From contig JASBNA010000073.1 in the NCBI GenBank assembly GCA_038087015.1, positions 62,001 to 126,000 of the forward strand: a DNA stretch of 64,000 bases, given 5' to 3'. Each line of letters begins with the position of its first letter. Positions within the stretch are counted from its first letter, which is position 1. Of the stretch, positions 1-12,237 are shown piece after piece. The position numbers and the translations under genes were made by a program. Under the pieces are notes generated by a model. The model ran no database searches and had not been told where the DNA came from. It was given only the letters and a program-made list of their open reading frames with translations. This DNA is from Cerrena zonata. Its lineage: Eukaryota; Basidiomycota; Agaricomycetes; Polyporales; Cerrenaceae.

Positions 1-821
1 ATGTTCGACTAACGTCATCCGTCCCATAAAGTCGGTCCTAGCAGGAAAGTATAAGAGTCCTGAGTAGTTGAGATGAGCTGATACAATGTAACGTACGCAG
101 TGAATGACAGCCATTCAGATATATCAATTGTTGTGTCCTGCCTTTTGACAAGCTCGTCGAGTAGTTCATGGATACCAACGACGAGACTCTGGGTATAAAT
201 CTTAGTCATAGAAACACTAGTTCCATGACTCCAAAGACGACGCCTTGCAGCATGTTCCCGATAGTCTTTGATGCCATCCACTGGATTCCTTCCGGCAATT
301 TGTCGTAAATCATAATCTACGGCGGGTCAAATTCTGTCTTGGCATATATATATATAATGTAAGCAACTTACAAGGACCCTTGTGAAGTTCCTTGTTCGAA
401 AGAATGGGTTCGATGATATCTTTACGTCGGAAGGACAGTTCATTGGGTCCTACAGAAAGAAATCATCCACCGCTGCGTCGACAAATATAGAGATTAAGGA
501 AGGCTTACCGACGCGCACCACATCGCCATACCGTTCATGCAAAGTCTTCACATAGCGATGCATATCTCCTCGAGCGGCTATATATGCCAACCATACCTTC
601 GATACCTTGCAGGAAATAGGACCGGGATATTTCGAAAGAGGATGGAATGGAGAAACTCGATGTAGAATAATGAATGTTAGCAAGAGGCCCCAGTATAGGG
701 GAATGGCCAAGGTAGTGTTGAGTATGGATAAGGAATCGGAGTAGATGAGGGTACAGAGTGGAACCACCAGCAACAAGATAAACGACGCTGCCGGGCTGTT
801 TGGTTCAAATTTCTTGTACAC
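1..821 (-). CDS. Cytochrome P450, 5' half (runs off left edge)
   Basis: This is the N-terminal part of a microsomal P450 monooxygenase; the rest lies beyond base 1. The first exon starts at the ATG at 821 and encodes two hydrophobic stretches (ER anchor), then the proline hinge HPLSKYPGP and the helix ending in HERYGDVVRV. Introns then join to GPNELSFRRKDIIEPI (about 450-365), and to YDLRQIAGRNPVDGIKD followed by EHAARRRLWSHG, the conserved helix-C region, at about 310-100. A last intron (GTACGT at about 93 to CTAG at about 25) joins to TDFMGRM, matching the usual YDFMGDM segment. The I-helix, ExxR and heme loop are not in the window, so intactness cannot be judged. Family assignment is firm, subfamily is not. 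Confidence 0.85.
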
Positions 822-1792
822 TTGCCAGCTCGCCTAAAAAAAAGGGGACAGTCAGTTGAACTTCTATCATGATACCGTTTGAGCCTCATACCAACGATGT
901 TAGACAAATTGGCAAGACAGTAGAGTGACTATCCATAGCGGGCGTTGTGGCTCTAGTACGCGTGCATGCGTCGCTTTTAGAGTCTTAAGTACCAGTGGAC
1001 CCTGAAGGCCTAACGCCCTAGTAGCCAGCGACGGCACGAATGTGTAATGTGCTATCTTGCTATTCCTACGGTGGGATGATGTTTCCCTCCTCCGTAACAT
1101 CGATGATAGATGAAAACTATAAGTATAACAAGATCGGAGTCCAAAACTTTCCCGGATTAATCCCAGAAGGAGATATCCCTGAAGAGGCGGCTGATGATAC
1201 TTCACTCGCCTTCCTATTGGTGCTTGAAGGATGACAAAAGATGAGGGAACACATCGAATATAAGAAGCGAGTGGTTTATCTCCTTTTGTCACCTGAGCAA
1301 AAACGGAGTATGAGTTTACATTCGAGTGTCGCCCACCACATTTCATACCGCCGAAGTGTCAGTAGTGGTCCCTGACCTCACTATGCAGCTCGGATATACA
1401 CGTCACCAGAAGAATGATTCCGAAGATAAGCACACGAGTAGATGGAGTCCATTTCCGCAAAAGTAGTCTCCATCTCAACTCGATGTGAGTTCAGATTGCA
1501 GCGGCATCCGGAGCTTGCGGGATTAGGGCCTTATGACAGGTGTCCCGGTTTTGCCGACTTACTAGTGGTGCGCCTGTACAAAGGGGTTTTTCCGCGAGAA
1601 CAGAGACTCAGTACCAGCAACGCAATCAAAGTTAACGGTAGCATGAATAGGATATTGAAAGTATAGAGACAATTTGTTGACGCGTTGTTGATGCGTTTCG
1701 GAGTTTCAATTCGTCCTTATAAGGAAGTAATCTCGCCCACCTTGTTTGTTGCTTTCCATCATCATAGACGACGCATACACCCACACATCAGT
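822..1792. other. Gene-free stretch
   Basis: Several open frames of 60-150 codons exist on both strands, but none gives a recognisable protein or a convincing exon chain. It probably contains the P450 promoter (near 822-900) and decayed sequence. Confidence 0.4.
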
Positions 1793-2360
1793 ATGGAGAC
1801 CACTTTAAATAATCTAACAACTGGTAAAGATGAAGGTTCTACGAGAGTCAAGCGAGGCGTCTCCGAAATAATCACCGATATCTTTGAACCTTTTGACCAC
1901 CGCGGCAAAATCGTTACACCTTTTGACAGCGAGAACAAACGTGATGCAGACTTCCAAGAAAGTAGGCTTATATCCTAGTATTCTTCGGCCATCCTCATTG
2001 TAACTCCTGTCTCCGAACCGAATGCAGAGCTGAGCCTCATGCTCCTCGAGTTGATGCTCGACTTCCACGCCTGGTCCTCAGCCCGGCCCTTACACGAAAG
2101 CGACAAAACGGCGGACAGACTGGAGAAAGAAATCAACGAGCTAATTGAAACAGAGAAAGACCAAGGCATGTTCTCAGTCTCTTCTCCATCCCCCTCTTTC
2201 GTCGGTAGGCCGGTGTATCCGTCTGCCTCTGGCACGCGCTCAGATGTTGATACTGACATTATTGTTTTCGTTGTCTCAAGAGAAGACTCGTCAACGGTTG
2301 AAGGAGTTTATCGATCGGATCAAGATGGCTCTTGCTGCTCTCACTGCTCTCACCCCTTGA
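1793..2360 (+). CDS. Small hypothetical helical protein
   Basis: No family recognised. A three-exon model is supported by phase-consistent splice sites. Exon 1 begins at the ATG at 1793 (METTLNNLTTGKDEGS) and ends near 1962. An intron (GTAGGC...GCAG, about 67 bp) joins to EKLSLMLLELMLDFHAW. A second intron (about 2204-2280) joins to EKTRQRLKEFIDRIKMA, which ends at the stop at 2358-2360. The product of about 150 residues is charged and mostly helical (EKEINELIETEKD), so a coiled coil is likely. An in-frame upstream ATG at 1685 would extend it. It could be a fragment of a larger decayed gene. Confidence 0.45.
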
Positions 2361-3183
2361 TCTGTCTACTTCCACTTGTACCTGCTTTCCGCCCTCGCCA
2401 CTCTGGAACCGCTATTATTCTGTGCATATATGCATGTTTTCTTTGTTCTATTGTAATTCTTTCCCTGTACTACTCGTCGTAATTTGAGCGATGTCTCCTG
2501 CTTTGCTGCAAAATTGAGATTCTTGGGATGCAATGACTTCGATGAAGGTCGATTGCACGCGTAGACCTCATCTGATCAGCGATCTTTCTTAAACTGGTGT
2601 GGACAAGGCTGCTCTCTGAGTCTATATTAACTACAATTCGAGAGCCATCCGACGCGTCCGAACTAATACTGTATCAGAGTGTTGTTTTGCCTTAATTGGT
2701 TCATGTTACATCTTTTATGATTACGGAGATGACACACCATCTTAAGATCTATTGATCATTTCGTCTTCTAGGAGAAATAAAACGATAACTGGTCAGGTAT
2801 ATTCAATCCAAGGTGGAAGCGAGAAGTCGCATAGCTAGACCCTCGTCTCAGACGATATCCGCTTCATGAATCTTAGCAACGTTAATCTCGATGATGTGTG
2901 GAACGGTGTGGCCTGTGGTATTTGCGGCTGTTAGAGCGAGACATATCGAGGTACTACAAATTCCATTAAAGTTTAGACTGACATAAAGCATTTAATACAA
3001 CATTCAGTACAACAAGAAAGCGACGACTACCAAATCAGACGGAATCTTGCCTAATTTGGATACTGTCCTTCCTAATATAGTAATCAGCTACAGTCAGGAC
3101 TCTGTCTGACATTCGGAATAACAGTACACAGTACATGATCATCAGATCGGAAACGAAAATTAGACCAATGAATAGTCTAAAGC
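2361..3183. other. Gene-free stretch with a membrane-protein tail fragment
   Basis: No full gene seen. On the minus strand, 2866-2950 can be read as a tail GHTVPHIIEINVAKIHEAD that resembles the tail of the membrane-protein gene at 10.1 kb (GHTATHVEINIPETNEAD). It is probably the 3' remnant of a duplicated copy. The remainder is featureless and AT-rich. Confidence 0.4.
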
Positions 3184-3920
3184 CTAAAACCGCGGTTGGC
3201 TGAGTGAATCTATAACATCTTGCAATTCTTTCTCAAGAACTGCAGATTGACTCAAGAGCTCCTGGAAACTCGCAGCGAGGTCGGGACGATTCGGAAACAT
3301 CCGCTCCAAGGAATTGGTCGGGAGAGAGCCTGAGCCGCCTGTAGCGTAAGGATCTTGAGATGTTTGAGAGGTAGGAGGCTGCTGGCTGACACGGAGGGGA
3401 TCGTTATTCTGAGGGAAACGATTATCTTCGTCCTCATAGAAAGAATCATATTGATATTGTGTGGACGAATCGGGATAAAATAGTCGCACACGCTGGAGGC
3501 GCATTTTGCATAAATTCATAGGTTGAACATGAACAAAAATAGGATGGTCACCTTTTCTGGACGATCTTCGAGTGATTCGTCGAACGACTGAGAACGCTTG
3601 GCATTTCCTATGACATTGTTACGCGTTCAAGTTGTATTAGGAGGTAGATCGAGAATAGCTACATACTGCTCGAAACATTGGGCTCTGTCTCTTGATCACC
3701 TCTGGTCAGCGGTTGCCTTTCGATCCAGGTGTTGGCAGTAGTTGGATCTCCATGATAACCTTGTACCATTGTAGGTACACTGCCCGATGACCGACCAGCA
3801 TCGATCTGTCGAGATCGTTTGCAATAGATGTCACAAAATTTAGGGAATGCCCTATCATCATACACGCATGTTGCATAGATTGCTTACATGGTTATCAGAG
3901 CCGGTTCCGGAAGTGAACAT
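3184..3920 (-). CDS. Small hypothetical protein, four exons
   Basis: No family recognised. The model begins at the ATG at 3918-3920 (MFTSGTGSDNH). Splicing follows GTAAGC/ACAG, GTATGT/ATAG and GTGACC/CCAG, with all junctions in phase: the second exon carries IDAGRSSGSVPTMVQGY, the third NAKRSQSFDESLEDRPEK, and the last RVRLFYPDSS through QPRF. The protein of about 190 residues is low in hydrophobic segments and rich in S, Q, D and P. It ends in a short helix (SFQELLSQSAVLEKELQDV) that could be a dimerising coiled coil. It is divergent from the gene starting at 4398 and shares a 477-bp intergenic region with it. Soluble and possibly nuclear is as far as the composition allows. Confidence 0.55.
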
Positions 3921-4397
3921 GATAAGTATGTCAAGTATCAAAAAACAATGGGGGGCAAAAAGGTGATGGTGCAAGCCAACCAATAGCCTACGTCTAAATA
4001 GTCCTGGATCTTCCTAGAATCCCTAGATATACACTGTGAAAGACGTAAATATGCATGAGAACCTTGGGAACCACTTTGAGGAAGTCTTGCACGTGCACAC
4101 GTGACCGAGACGCGACTCGCCTTCAAAAGAACGCGGTTGAGTTCACGAATCGCGAAGTGCCATCAATCGGAGGTTGAATTCTTCAGAGGTGCAATTAAGG
4201 CGTCGCGGTTCGTTCGTTCCTAGCTTCATCGTCATCAGGCATCAACGTTTCAACACCTTCAAGAAGCCCAAGGTGGACTCGTGTTTTAGTATTTTCAAAC
4301 TTCGATATTCAACGTTCAACATTCAGACGTTGACCCATTTCACCTCTTCACGTTTTCATACAAGAATCAAATTGGACAAACATCACCTCGACATACG
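3921..4397. promoter_or_regulatory. Divergent intergenic promoter region
   Basis: Sits between two genes that start outward (ATG at 3920 minus, ATG at 4398 plus). The 200 bp before 4398 are pyrimidine-rich with repeated TTCAA/CAACGTT-type words, which fits a transcribed 5' leader. No clear TATA box was seen. Confidence 0.4.
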
Positions 4398-5922
4398 ATG
4401 ACTGCCTCCGTTATACCATCCACACGAGCCGCATTCGTGATATACAAAGACGAACCGACTTCTACGCGACCGAAATCGAAATCCTCGTCCACCTCTGCCA
4501 CCGCCCACAGTTTATCACGGACCTCGTCATCGTCTTCTCTTTCACTCAGCGAAAATGCTCATCAAGAACCCGTGCGTATCACGATCGTCACCGCAGGCGA
4601 TAAAGAAAACGTTGACCCCATCACCGGTCGTCGACCGTGCCTCGAAGACACGTTCGCCAAGAAACGCAAGCCGACACCTGGAAATGTCCTTGCGACCAAG
4701 ATTCTGATCAGCAAGAGTAAGGTTTTGAAGGATACCGTACCAGAGCTGAAGAAGCGCAAAGTTCTCGCTTCGTCATCTTCCTCGGGCTTGTCTTCGTCGA
4801 GTTTGTCGAATTCGAGAGGAAAATCGAAATCGAGCTCTTCCGTGACTGGTTCTGGCTCTGGGGAAAAGAAGGAGAGGAAACGGAGAAATGCAAAGGTCAA
4901 GACTTCTGTGCAGAAGGCTCCTCTTGATCTTTCGAGAGTTATCGAGGAAGATGAAGATCAGGTGGATGAGAAGGAGGTGATTGTCCTCCTTGCGCAGGAA
5001 CCCGTGTCATCTTCGTCTGTGTCACATCGAAACGTAGACACCGAACCTCGAAAAGCGGAAGAAGAACGAGTTGCTCAAGCTCTAGCTGATTCCAGATGCT
5101 ACGAACTCACTGTTCTCCCTCTGGCGGATGTCTCGACGGCGTACTGCCAAAGTCACTCTAGTGACGATGTCAGGGACGCACGGGAAGTGATGACTTCGTT
5201 GGATGAAGAGATCGTTGCTGCTGGAGAGAAGCTAAAGACGCTGTTTACGATTGCCAAGACGGAGGTATGTGTTTTGTATTTTTGTGTTGTGATAGAGTTG
5301 GCTGATCGTGATGTATGATGTCATGCAGGGATCTTCCGTCTCAGCTTCCCAAACAAGCAAGAAGGAACAATTAGCACCTACCGAGGATGCATCTCCGGAT
5401 GCTCCTACGACCCTACCGTCAACGCCGAAATCAAAATCGTCCCCTTCGACGTTGGCCTCAACGCCTAGCTCAGATCTGTCCGACTCGCCAACGAGGACAT
5501 TGTCCCTCATCTCCTCTTTAACCTCCGCATCAACACCAACGCGTACACCTCCCCTCAGACGCACGCTCTTCCCTTCGTTCTCATATTCCCCATCCTCCCT
5601 TTTCACGGTCTCCGCGAATGGATCACCCTCAAAGAACCCTCTGCACACACCCACATCATCTATATCCTCTATCGCCTCAAATAGCCCCACACCGCCTACC
5701 ACGACATTCTCCACTCCCGAACGTGCTCGTATCTACAGCGCGTTCACTTTCAGCTCACCTTCGTTGGCTGGGAGGAGATACGCCGTGAGTCGAGGAAGCG
5801 CGGTCAGTGGGTTGGCCAGGATTGGGGATGGTGCAAGTGCTTTCAGCGAGGGAGGCGTGTTTGGCGTGTCCAGTACCGGCTCTAAGAGTCACGGGAAGGT
5901 GTTCGACGATTTGGACTGGTAA
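4398..5922 (+). CDS. Ser-rich nuclear-type protein with KEN box
   Basis: Two exons are joined by an intron from the GTATGT after ...IAKTE (about 5265) to the GCAG before GSSVSAS (5329). The product is about 490 residues, Ser/Thr/Pro-rich and largely disordered, with basic clusters (KKRKP, KKERKRRNAK) that look like nuclear localisation signals. Near residue 70 it has GDKENVDP, a good KEN box, the degron read by the APC/C with Cdh1. The C-terminal part has many S/TP sites (TPSSDLSDSPTRT, STPERAR), as expected of a CDK-phosphorylated cell-cycle protein. This makes a cell-cycle regulated, APC/C-degraded factor plausible, but no named domain was recognised, so the function is inference. Confidence 0.75.
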
Positions 5923-7256
5923 ATCGTGCTTGGAACTCGTATGTTCATCACGCCTTCTGAGGTGGTGCACAGTGGTCTCGGGCTTTGGAATTTGATGCTT
6001 AACGCTTGAAGCATCAAGTGGTTTGCGTACTCCCAAGTGCCATGATCGAGATCTGACTGTCACCTTTCTTGGATACACTTGGACACATTGGTGCTTCTGC
6101 GACCTCGATTGACATCTACAAATTGATCACCCGTCACACTTGCACTGGCGAGTTCTTCGTATCCATCTCCATTTCTTGGGTTTCTGTTTCGATTCAAATC
6201 TTGGTTCTTTTTTTGTTTTTTTTGCTTCAATCTCACGTTTCCTCTCTTCCTCTCTTCATGACGGCGCTGTTGTTGTTTGTTCGACTGATGTTTTCCCTCC
6301 TAGTTTCCCACTTACTCATCTCTTATGTTTTTCTCATCATATTTTCTCATTCCTAAATGAATATTCGCATCCTCGCATAGCCATCTTACCTTTCATCATT
6401 CACATGTTACGTCCATGCACTAACATCAAGCATACCGAACACCTTTGCATGGTCCATTGTTGTTCTTGCCCCATTTCTCTAACTCTTCATCTCATCATAT
6501 CTCGGAGCCACGAACTCTGCATCTGCATCTGCATTTTTTTGCTTCGTCTTCGCTCATACCACTTAACTTGAATGTCTCTTCTTCCATCTCCCCTCTCTCG
6601 TCTCATCTTGACTAACCACCCTATCCCCGTGCTTCCGACAACCTATCTATTCCTTTCCCTCACATCTATCCCCCCTTCCTCTATCTCCCACATCGAGCTA
6701 CTATCTATCCATTATTGTGCTTCAGACACTTGTCGAGTCACACTCACCCTATCCCCGCTTCCGCTTCTACTTCCCATCTCCGCGTAATGCCTATTAACGA
6801 TCTACGTAGGAAATGATTAATGATATTTTACGGTGTTCATCTCGCAGTTTGGTGCCCGCACAGAGATATATTTCGTCAAGGAGAGAATTGAATAACCGCA
6901 GGATCTGTATACCGTCTAGGGTATCGAGATGTAAGACAAATAACTCGAGGAAGAGAAATCCAGTCATGGATATATACAAAATTCGAGTCAACTGAATGGG
7001 GGACGCGCTTCGTGGCAGAATATTGTGGTTGGCTAAGCTCCAGATACTTTTTTCCAACGTCCAGACGCCTCTTTGGGCCACTACCAGGCCATGTATAACA
7101 TGTATTCGAGGTCCTCGACTCATAGAAAACAATCCCCCGGGTTTGAAAACATACCGACGTGCGAACGCCTACTGTAAGTATTTATACATCTCTCTCTCTC
7201 TCTCTCTCTGTCCGAAGCGGTGAGTGTTAAGTGCTTTGACCATCACAGGTCGAACT
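5923..7256. other. Long pyrimidine-rich downstream region
   Basis: About 6130-6790 is strongly C/T-rich on the plus strand (runs of TCTC, CCTCTCT, TTTTTTG). It is open in several frames only because it lacks purines. I read it as a long 3' UTR or downstream region of the KEN-box gene rather than as coding. No gene was recognised in 6790-7256. Confidence 0.4.
7189..7209. repeat. (TC)n microsatellite
   Basis: Ten uninterrupted TC units, about 50 bp beyond the 3' end of the GTPase gene. Confidence 0.95.
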
Positions 7257-8258
7257 TTAAAACCCCGCAAGTCCGAACAACCAGCCAAATATACCCATTT
7301 CCTCATTGCCCATTCCCTCGTTGCAGTATTCGGCCTCAAAACGCGCTACATCCCTTCCCCTCTCCGCCAACTTCTCTAGGTCCTCCCTCAATTTATCTAG
7401 GATCGCTTTCTGCTTCTCGACCATTGCTGTAAGCGAGCGAGTGAGTACTTCGCTAGCAGTGGTCTCGGTGATATTCTTTCTTTCGTCGACGAGTTCCCGC
7501 TGAATTTGCAGAGGTGCAGGATGATTCTTCATAATTATGCGAAGAATGTCTTGAGCACGTCCAGGTGTATTGTCGTGTCGGATCATAGCTGCACCTTTGT
7601 CGAGGGCATGTTTGAAGAAACACTTGTTGGTGGCGAGCTCCTTCTCACGTTCAGTGCCAATACTGGACTCCAAGGTGCCCCACATCGTGGTTACGATGAG
7701 AACGTTCTTCAGGGCGTCGTCCCCACAGAGCTTGCAAAGCATTTCAAAGTTTCGTTGATAAGTACTTCCCAATGGGGTATCGGATATACGATGGAGGTAT
7801 AAGATCCCACTAAGGGTAATACCTTGCTTGTAGCTAGGTGCACATTCCGGGATTAAAACTCGTATCTGGCATATAGGCTATCTAGAACTTACACAACTCC
7901 AAGCTGGAGAGCAATTATTCTCAAGATGTCTGTGTCAGAGACGTAGGTGTGGTCAAAGCCGGGTGTGTCGATGAGGACGATTCGACGTCCGTCTACGGTG
8001 CAATTGGAATAGGTGACACTCTGGGTGCAGGACATTAGCTCATGTCCTACGGTATTATGTCCCCCACTGGCCATGTTGATGAACTACCCTGTATTGTCAT
8101 TGAAATGCTTTATTGAGAATTGTAAGACACAAACTGTTGATTTTCCTGCGCCTGTGGCACCCATAACACTAAAGTCAAACACAGGTCAATACACAGTGAG
8201 CATGAAGGACATATATCACTCACGCTATCATGATATCGCGATTCGGTCGGGGATACAT
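7257..8258 (-). CDS. AIG1-type G-domain P-loop GTPase
   Basis: A soluble GTP-binding protein of the AIG1/septin-like class that is common in basidiomycetes; partners are unknown. The ATG at 8256-8258 starts MYPRPNRDIMIAVMGATG. Introns (GTGAGT...TTAG; GTTTGT...GTAG; GTAAGT...CTAG) join three further exons in phase. Motifs in order: G1 GATGAGKST, a G2-like segment GHELMSCTQSV, G3 DTPGFD, the family-typical YKQGITLSGILYLHRI, FEMLCKLCGDDALKNV, and the segment VTTMWG where G4 lies (degenerate, no NKxD). The C-terminal 90 residues form a charged coiled coil (MVEKQKAILDKLREDLEKL) and a short hydrophobic end (IFGWLFGLAGF). Length, about 275 residues, is normal for the family. Confidence 0.85.
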
Positions 8259-10098
8259 GGTGGTGAGTAGTACGAAGGCGGAGTGACAACTGAGGAGATG
8301 CCGTCTCAGTAGGCCCTGCCTTTATCATGTTGCGGGCAATGCACGTAGTCGCGACGCCAACTGTGGTCTACACTGGTCGAAGTAAGACGATGTGCGGTAT
8401 ATTAGGTTTACTCGTGTTTGGGAACCCATACCTGATGGTCTTCATTTCCGAATTGTGCTACAGGTAAGTCCAGATATGATTCGCGTTTAGAACCTCTCCT
8501 CAAGGCTTCATAAGCTAATAATGTGACGGACTGAAGGTGTTGTAGAAGCAAACTCAAAGTCAGCATTGCAGTAGAGACCCCATAAGTTCGAGCCGACATG
8601 GCAGTAACTCCTGTCTTATTCGTAAAACTCTCACTCTATTTTAGGCCTCAAGCAACTTCGACGAAGGACGCGCGTTGTACATGCCCCTTCCACTTGTACT
8701 TCAACACGCACGACCCTATCCCTTCCCCTACTCAACATCTCGCTTATTATCTCTTCCTTCCTTCCTTTATCAATGCTCATACCCTCACGTGGAATCCTGG
8801 AGACGGCTGCGGAGATCGCGAGCCGTATCGCTCTGCACCCAAACGATTGGCCCTCGCGCCCCGAGAATTTCATTCCCCTTTGACTCGGAACCTCGACGAG
8901 CAGGGGAGTCGCATCGACGCGTCGACGCTCTGGGCCACCTGAGTTATACTGAGCAAGCGGCACTGAGGCCTGTAGACAACACACCCACTCGAAATCCGCT
9001 AGCGCGGGGGTTGTTGTTTTCACCTCTAGTACTCTACGGTACTACCATCCGACAACTTACGACTACACACTATCAGTGAATGGGCGCACCGACAACACCA
9101 ATGAGTTCTTCTGAATGTTCGGCTTCTTGTTACTGGATTGGGAATGACGACGAATTTAATGATCGTCAGCTCTGCGGCACTGATAGTGCTACTGTCTACA
9201 CGAGTTGGACTTCATGGTTTCCCACTGTGTTGTGACATACAGAAAACATACATACTCTCTTTTCTCTGCCTTCCGCTCTACTTTAGTCTATAGGTTCGAA
9301 TATTTGGAGCCTTCAGATGCATTATAGCTAGTACTACTGCGAGAAGCCATGATATTCCATATATTAGGCTTTAGTTTGCCCCAATACATACTCTTTTCCT
9401 CCAAGTTACTGTGTGACGCGAGATATGGCTTAAGATACACTACGGATATTCGGAGACGTATCGTGGGAGTAGGAATCCTCGATATCTCACAATCGAGGAT
9501 GGCACAGAAGGACAATGTGCTCATAACATGGCTTACCCGCTTGAGACCTATCTTACACATCACAATTATCGTATTCAGGCATCGGCCTGCCCCACCAGGT
9601 GAGAGTACACAAGACATAATCAAACGAAGGGGTAGCGAGTACCAAACGAAGGAGAGTGGAATAGAAAGCACTACGAAGACTCAACCCAGGCATTGGTTAG
9701 TTTGGAACAGCAAGAAGATAGACGTTACTTATCAATCCGAAATCTTTTTTTGACGCGAACTATTTAGGAGAGCTAATTTAAACGGACTGGTCAGGCTTAC
9801 CCGTTCAACAATGTCGTATCCTGAAGTGCGTAGGTATCATTTGATACCCAGACGATACATGCTAGTACGTATGCAACTCCTGCAATATGTCCAGTAAGTT
9901 AAATTGAACGCTGTTCGAACGGTCGATGTTGCACAGGAACCGACCCAAATATTAGCCGTGCTGAGATACATCCAATGAACGTCTTGAAATCACAAAAACA
10001 ACAAAAATTTAAAAAAATGAACATCAAGGCCCGATCTAACACTGAGTCCATATCTGATATTCAAGCGAGGCCGAAGGAATGAAGCTTTCTATCGTTTT
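8259..10098. other. Gene-poor stretch
   Basis: Open frames exist at 8408-8599 (-), 8631-9023 (-), 8675-9079 (+) and 9288-9671 (-), but none matches a family I know and no splice chain unites them. The 9288-9671 frame has hydrophobic stretches and could be a relic of another membrane protein. 8640-8800 is pyrimidine-rich. Confidence 0.35.
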
Positions 10099-11523
10099 AG
10101 GCTCGTCCGTCAGGGAACGTTACGGAAAGTCCAGATATGTAATCCGCTTCATTAGTCTCAGGAATATTAATTTCGACGTGTGTAGCGGTGTGGCCTATGC
10201 GTATGGCAGACAACTGCTTCTAGGAGGGGGCATATGCGGGTTTTGAACCGAGGATTACCATCAGTGCAGGGTAGATGCCCTGTGTGGTGGATATATTAAC
10301 CTAGATGCTATTGTGAGCGGGTGAATATGCGCACCAAAAGATGGGTTGTCATGTAAGTCCAGATGAGATCAGTGAAGGCAAGAGTGTACTTTGTGTATTC
10401 AGCATTGGAGACTTTGGGAATATCACGTATGATAAATTCCAGCTACCGTGAATAGTATATTGTGAGGTACTTCCAGGATGAGCATTGATATATAATCATC
10501 ACTTACGAGTATGAGGAAATAGAACACACCGGGCTCGACAATTATCAGCATAACCTTCTCTGTACGAGTCTTCTTTTCGGATACACTCAAGTATTGTCCA
10601 ATTTCTCGTCGGTAAACCCTATAATTGTTGAGTATTTCCATGGAAGACGAGAAGGAAATCTTGATCTCACCACATCTTATAGCAAGTCAAGGCGGAGGTA
10701 ATACCAGTAGTCACTAATGTCATGCTGTACACAGCCTGTTGGAGATCATGACATACAGGAGGATTGACGAGATTGGTGGGCGCATTCTCGGACACCTCTC
10801 GCTCCACACAAAAGGAGGTAACTCCAGCTACCGCTGATATATCGGTTTATCAGTGTGCATAATTGAAATATTAGTCGATAGATAGCCCACCAAAGGTACT
10901 GATGAGGGTGAGGGTTGGGAGGATCATCATCAGACGTTCTTTACCATAGCACCAAAAGATGTATGTTCGACAGACGATAATCACATCTCCGAAACAAACC
11001 TATTAATAGTGGAGGAGTGATGAGTGATTGATGCTATGATGATAAAGATATGACGGTACCATATATGCGAAGAGCGAGTTGGTGACAGAGTAGGGTAGGT
11101 TGAAGATCGACTCATACCTGTCGGAGAGTGACAGAGGGGAAGTTGCAGTGAGGGTAAGCGTTATCTCGCGGATGGCGTTATTCATATCGAGTATACACGC
11201 CGCCGTATCCAAGAGAAACATGATAAGGATGACCCCAAACATAGTTATAGACAGCTTGGAACGTTTTCGGCTATAAATGATTATCTGTCAGTAGAGGGCG
11301 GTATCGTCAAAGTATAAAGAGTATGATACAGCAGGATTCGTCCGGCCATGACCAGCGAGACGAAAAATAAAGCTTGCAGAAGGTCAGCTTGACGTGCTAC
11401 ATGGTCCCAAAGGGTGCACTCACTGTACATAATAGCTTCCACTATGAGACACACGATGACCTGAGTAGTATCATGACCGATAGAGGCCAATGTATCAATA
11501 TCGTCCTGTGACAGTGAAGACAT
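10099..11523 (-). CDS. Fungal multi-pass membrane protein
   Basis: This resembles the large Agaricomycete family of roughly seven-helix proteins whose first helix reads like VIxxLVExIxYxxxxxLF; here it is QVIVCLIVEAIMYSECTLWDH near residue 20. The first exon starts at the ATG at 11523. Further hydrophobic exons lie at about 11240-11000 (MFGVILIMFLLDTAACIL), 10900-10650 and 10640-10430, where EKKTRTEKVMLIIVEPGVFYFL is the conserved last helix, followed by an exon with VPHNILFTVAGI. The tail GHTATHVEINIPETNEAD ends at a stop at about 10099. The function of the family is not established. I could not join every exon cleanly, so the gene may be partly decayed. Expected location is a cell membrane. 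Confidence 0.55.
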
Positions 11524-12237
11524 AAGGGCAGGTATAGCGGGTCCGAGGTTGTATCCTAGAGGTTCGCATGGAAGATTTCTGGGCTTTATACTAGTCCATC
11601 CTCATCCATCGGGAAGGGGTACTTCTAGAGCGGTTATCTGACGTTCATCAGGTTCCAGACCATCAGTATCACCCAGGACGAAGAGCATCCCTCACCTTTC
11701 AGAAGAGGCTGTACACCATGTCTACATGTCTACATTGTCCCTTCAGAAATCATTTCTGACGGGGACTGGGACGTGAATCACCCAGACTCAGTTTCGGTCG
11801 ACACGAGCAGGAGGTTCGGTGCTTTCCTTAAGTTTGTTACTTCACACATGGTCCGTGTTGTGCAGTATTCATCTATTCTATTTATGACAAGTAAGTACAC
11901 AGGTTGTTTCTGACTGGATCACTCACTAGGAGATCTCGCTGTTCGCGCGCCCCTTGCTCGGTTTCTAAATGTCAACCGAACTGTCACCTAAATTTAGCGT
12001 CTCGTGTTGCACATGTGCGTGAACGTTTGAACCTTCGACATATGATGGTGAACTTAATTCTTTACTCGTTTCGTTATAATTCTGGACTCCGAGTGAAGTG
12101 AGAAATAAATATGCGAAGGAGGTGGTGGGTTACTATTAAAGTATCAAACCTAATATCATGACAAGCCGTGGGAATATTCTAGGAATTGGTTTGCCAGATT
12201 TTCGTATTTCTTCCAGCATAATCCCTTAAAGCTATGC
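11524..12237. other. Gene-free stretch
   Basis: No coding region or repeat recognised. It lies between the 5' ends of the membrane-protein gene (-) and the kinase-like gene (+), so it probably contains both promoters. Confidence 0.35.

Noticed and set aside
900..1346. 148-codon minus-strand frame
   Set aside because: No domain, no hydrophobic pattern, and no neighbouring exon joins it; likely chance.
6140..6787. Open frames of 70-140 codons on the plus strand
   Set aside because: They are open because the region is C/T-rich; no start context, no splice signals and no protein-like composition.
8631..9079. Overlapping 130-codon frames on opposite strands
   Set aside because: Neither resembles a known family, and their composition is that of GC-rich shadow frames.
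10205..10270. Possible tRNA on the minus strand (TpsiC-like GGTTCAAAACC)
   Set aside because: A hairpin CAGGG/CCCTG precedes it, but there is no A box or acceptor stem pairing, and the anticodon loop has the wrong size.
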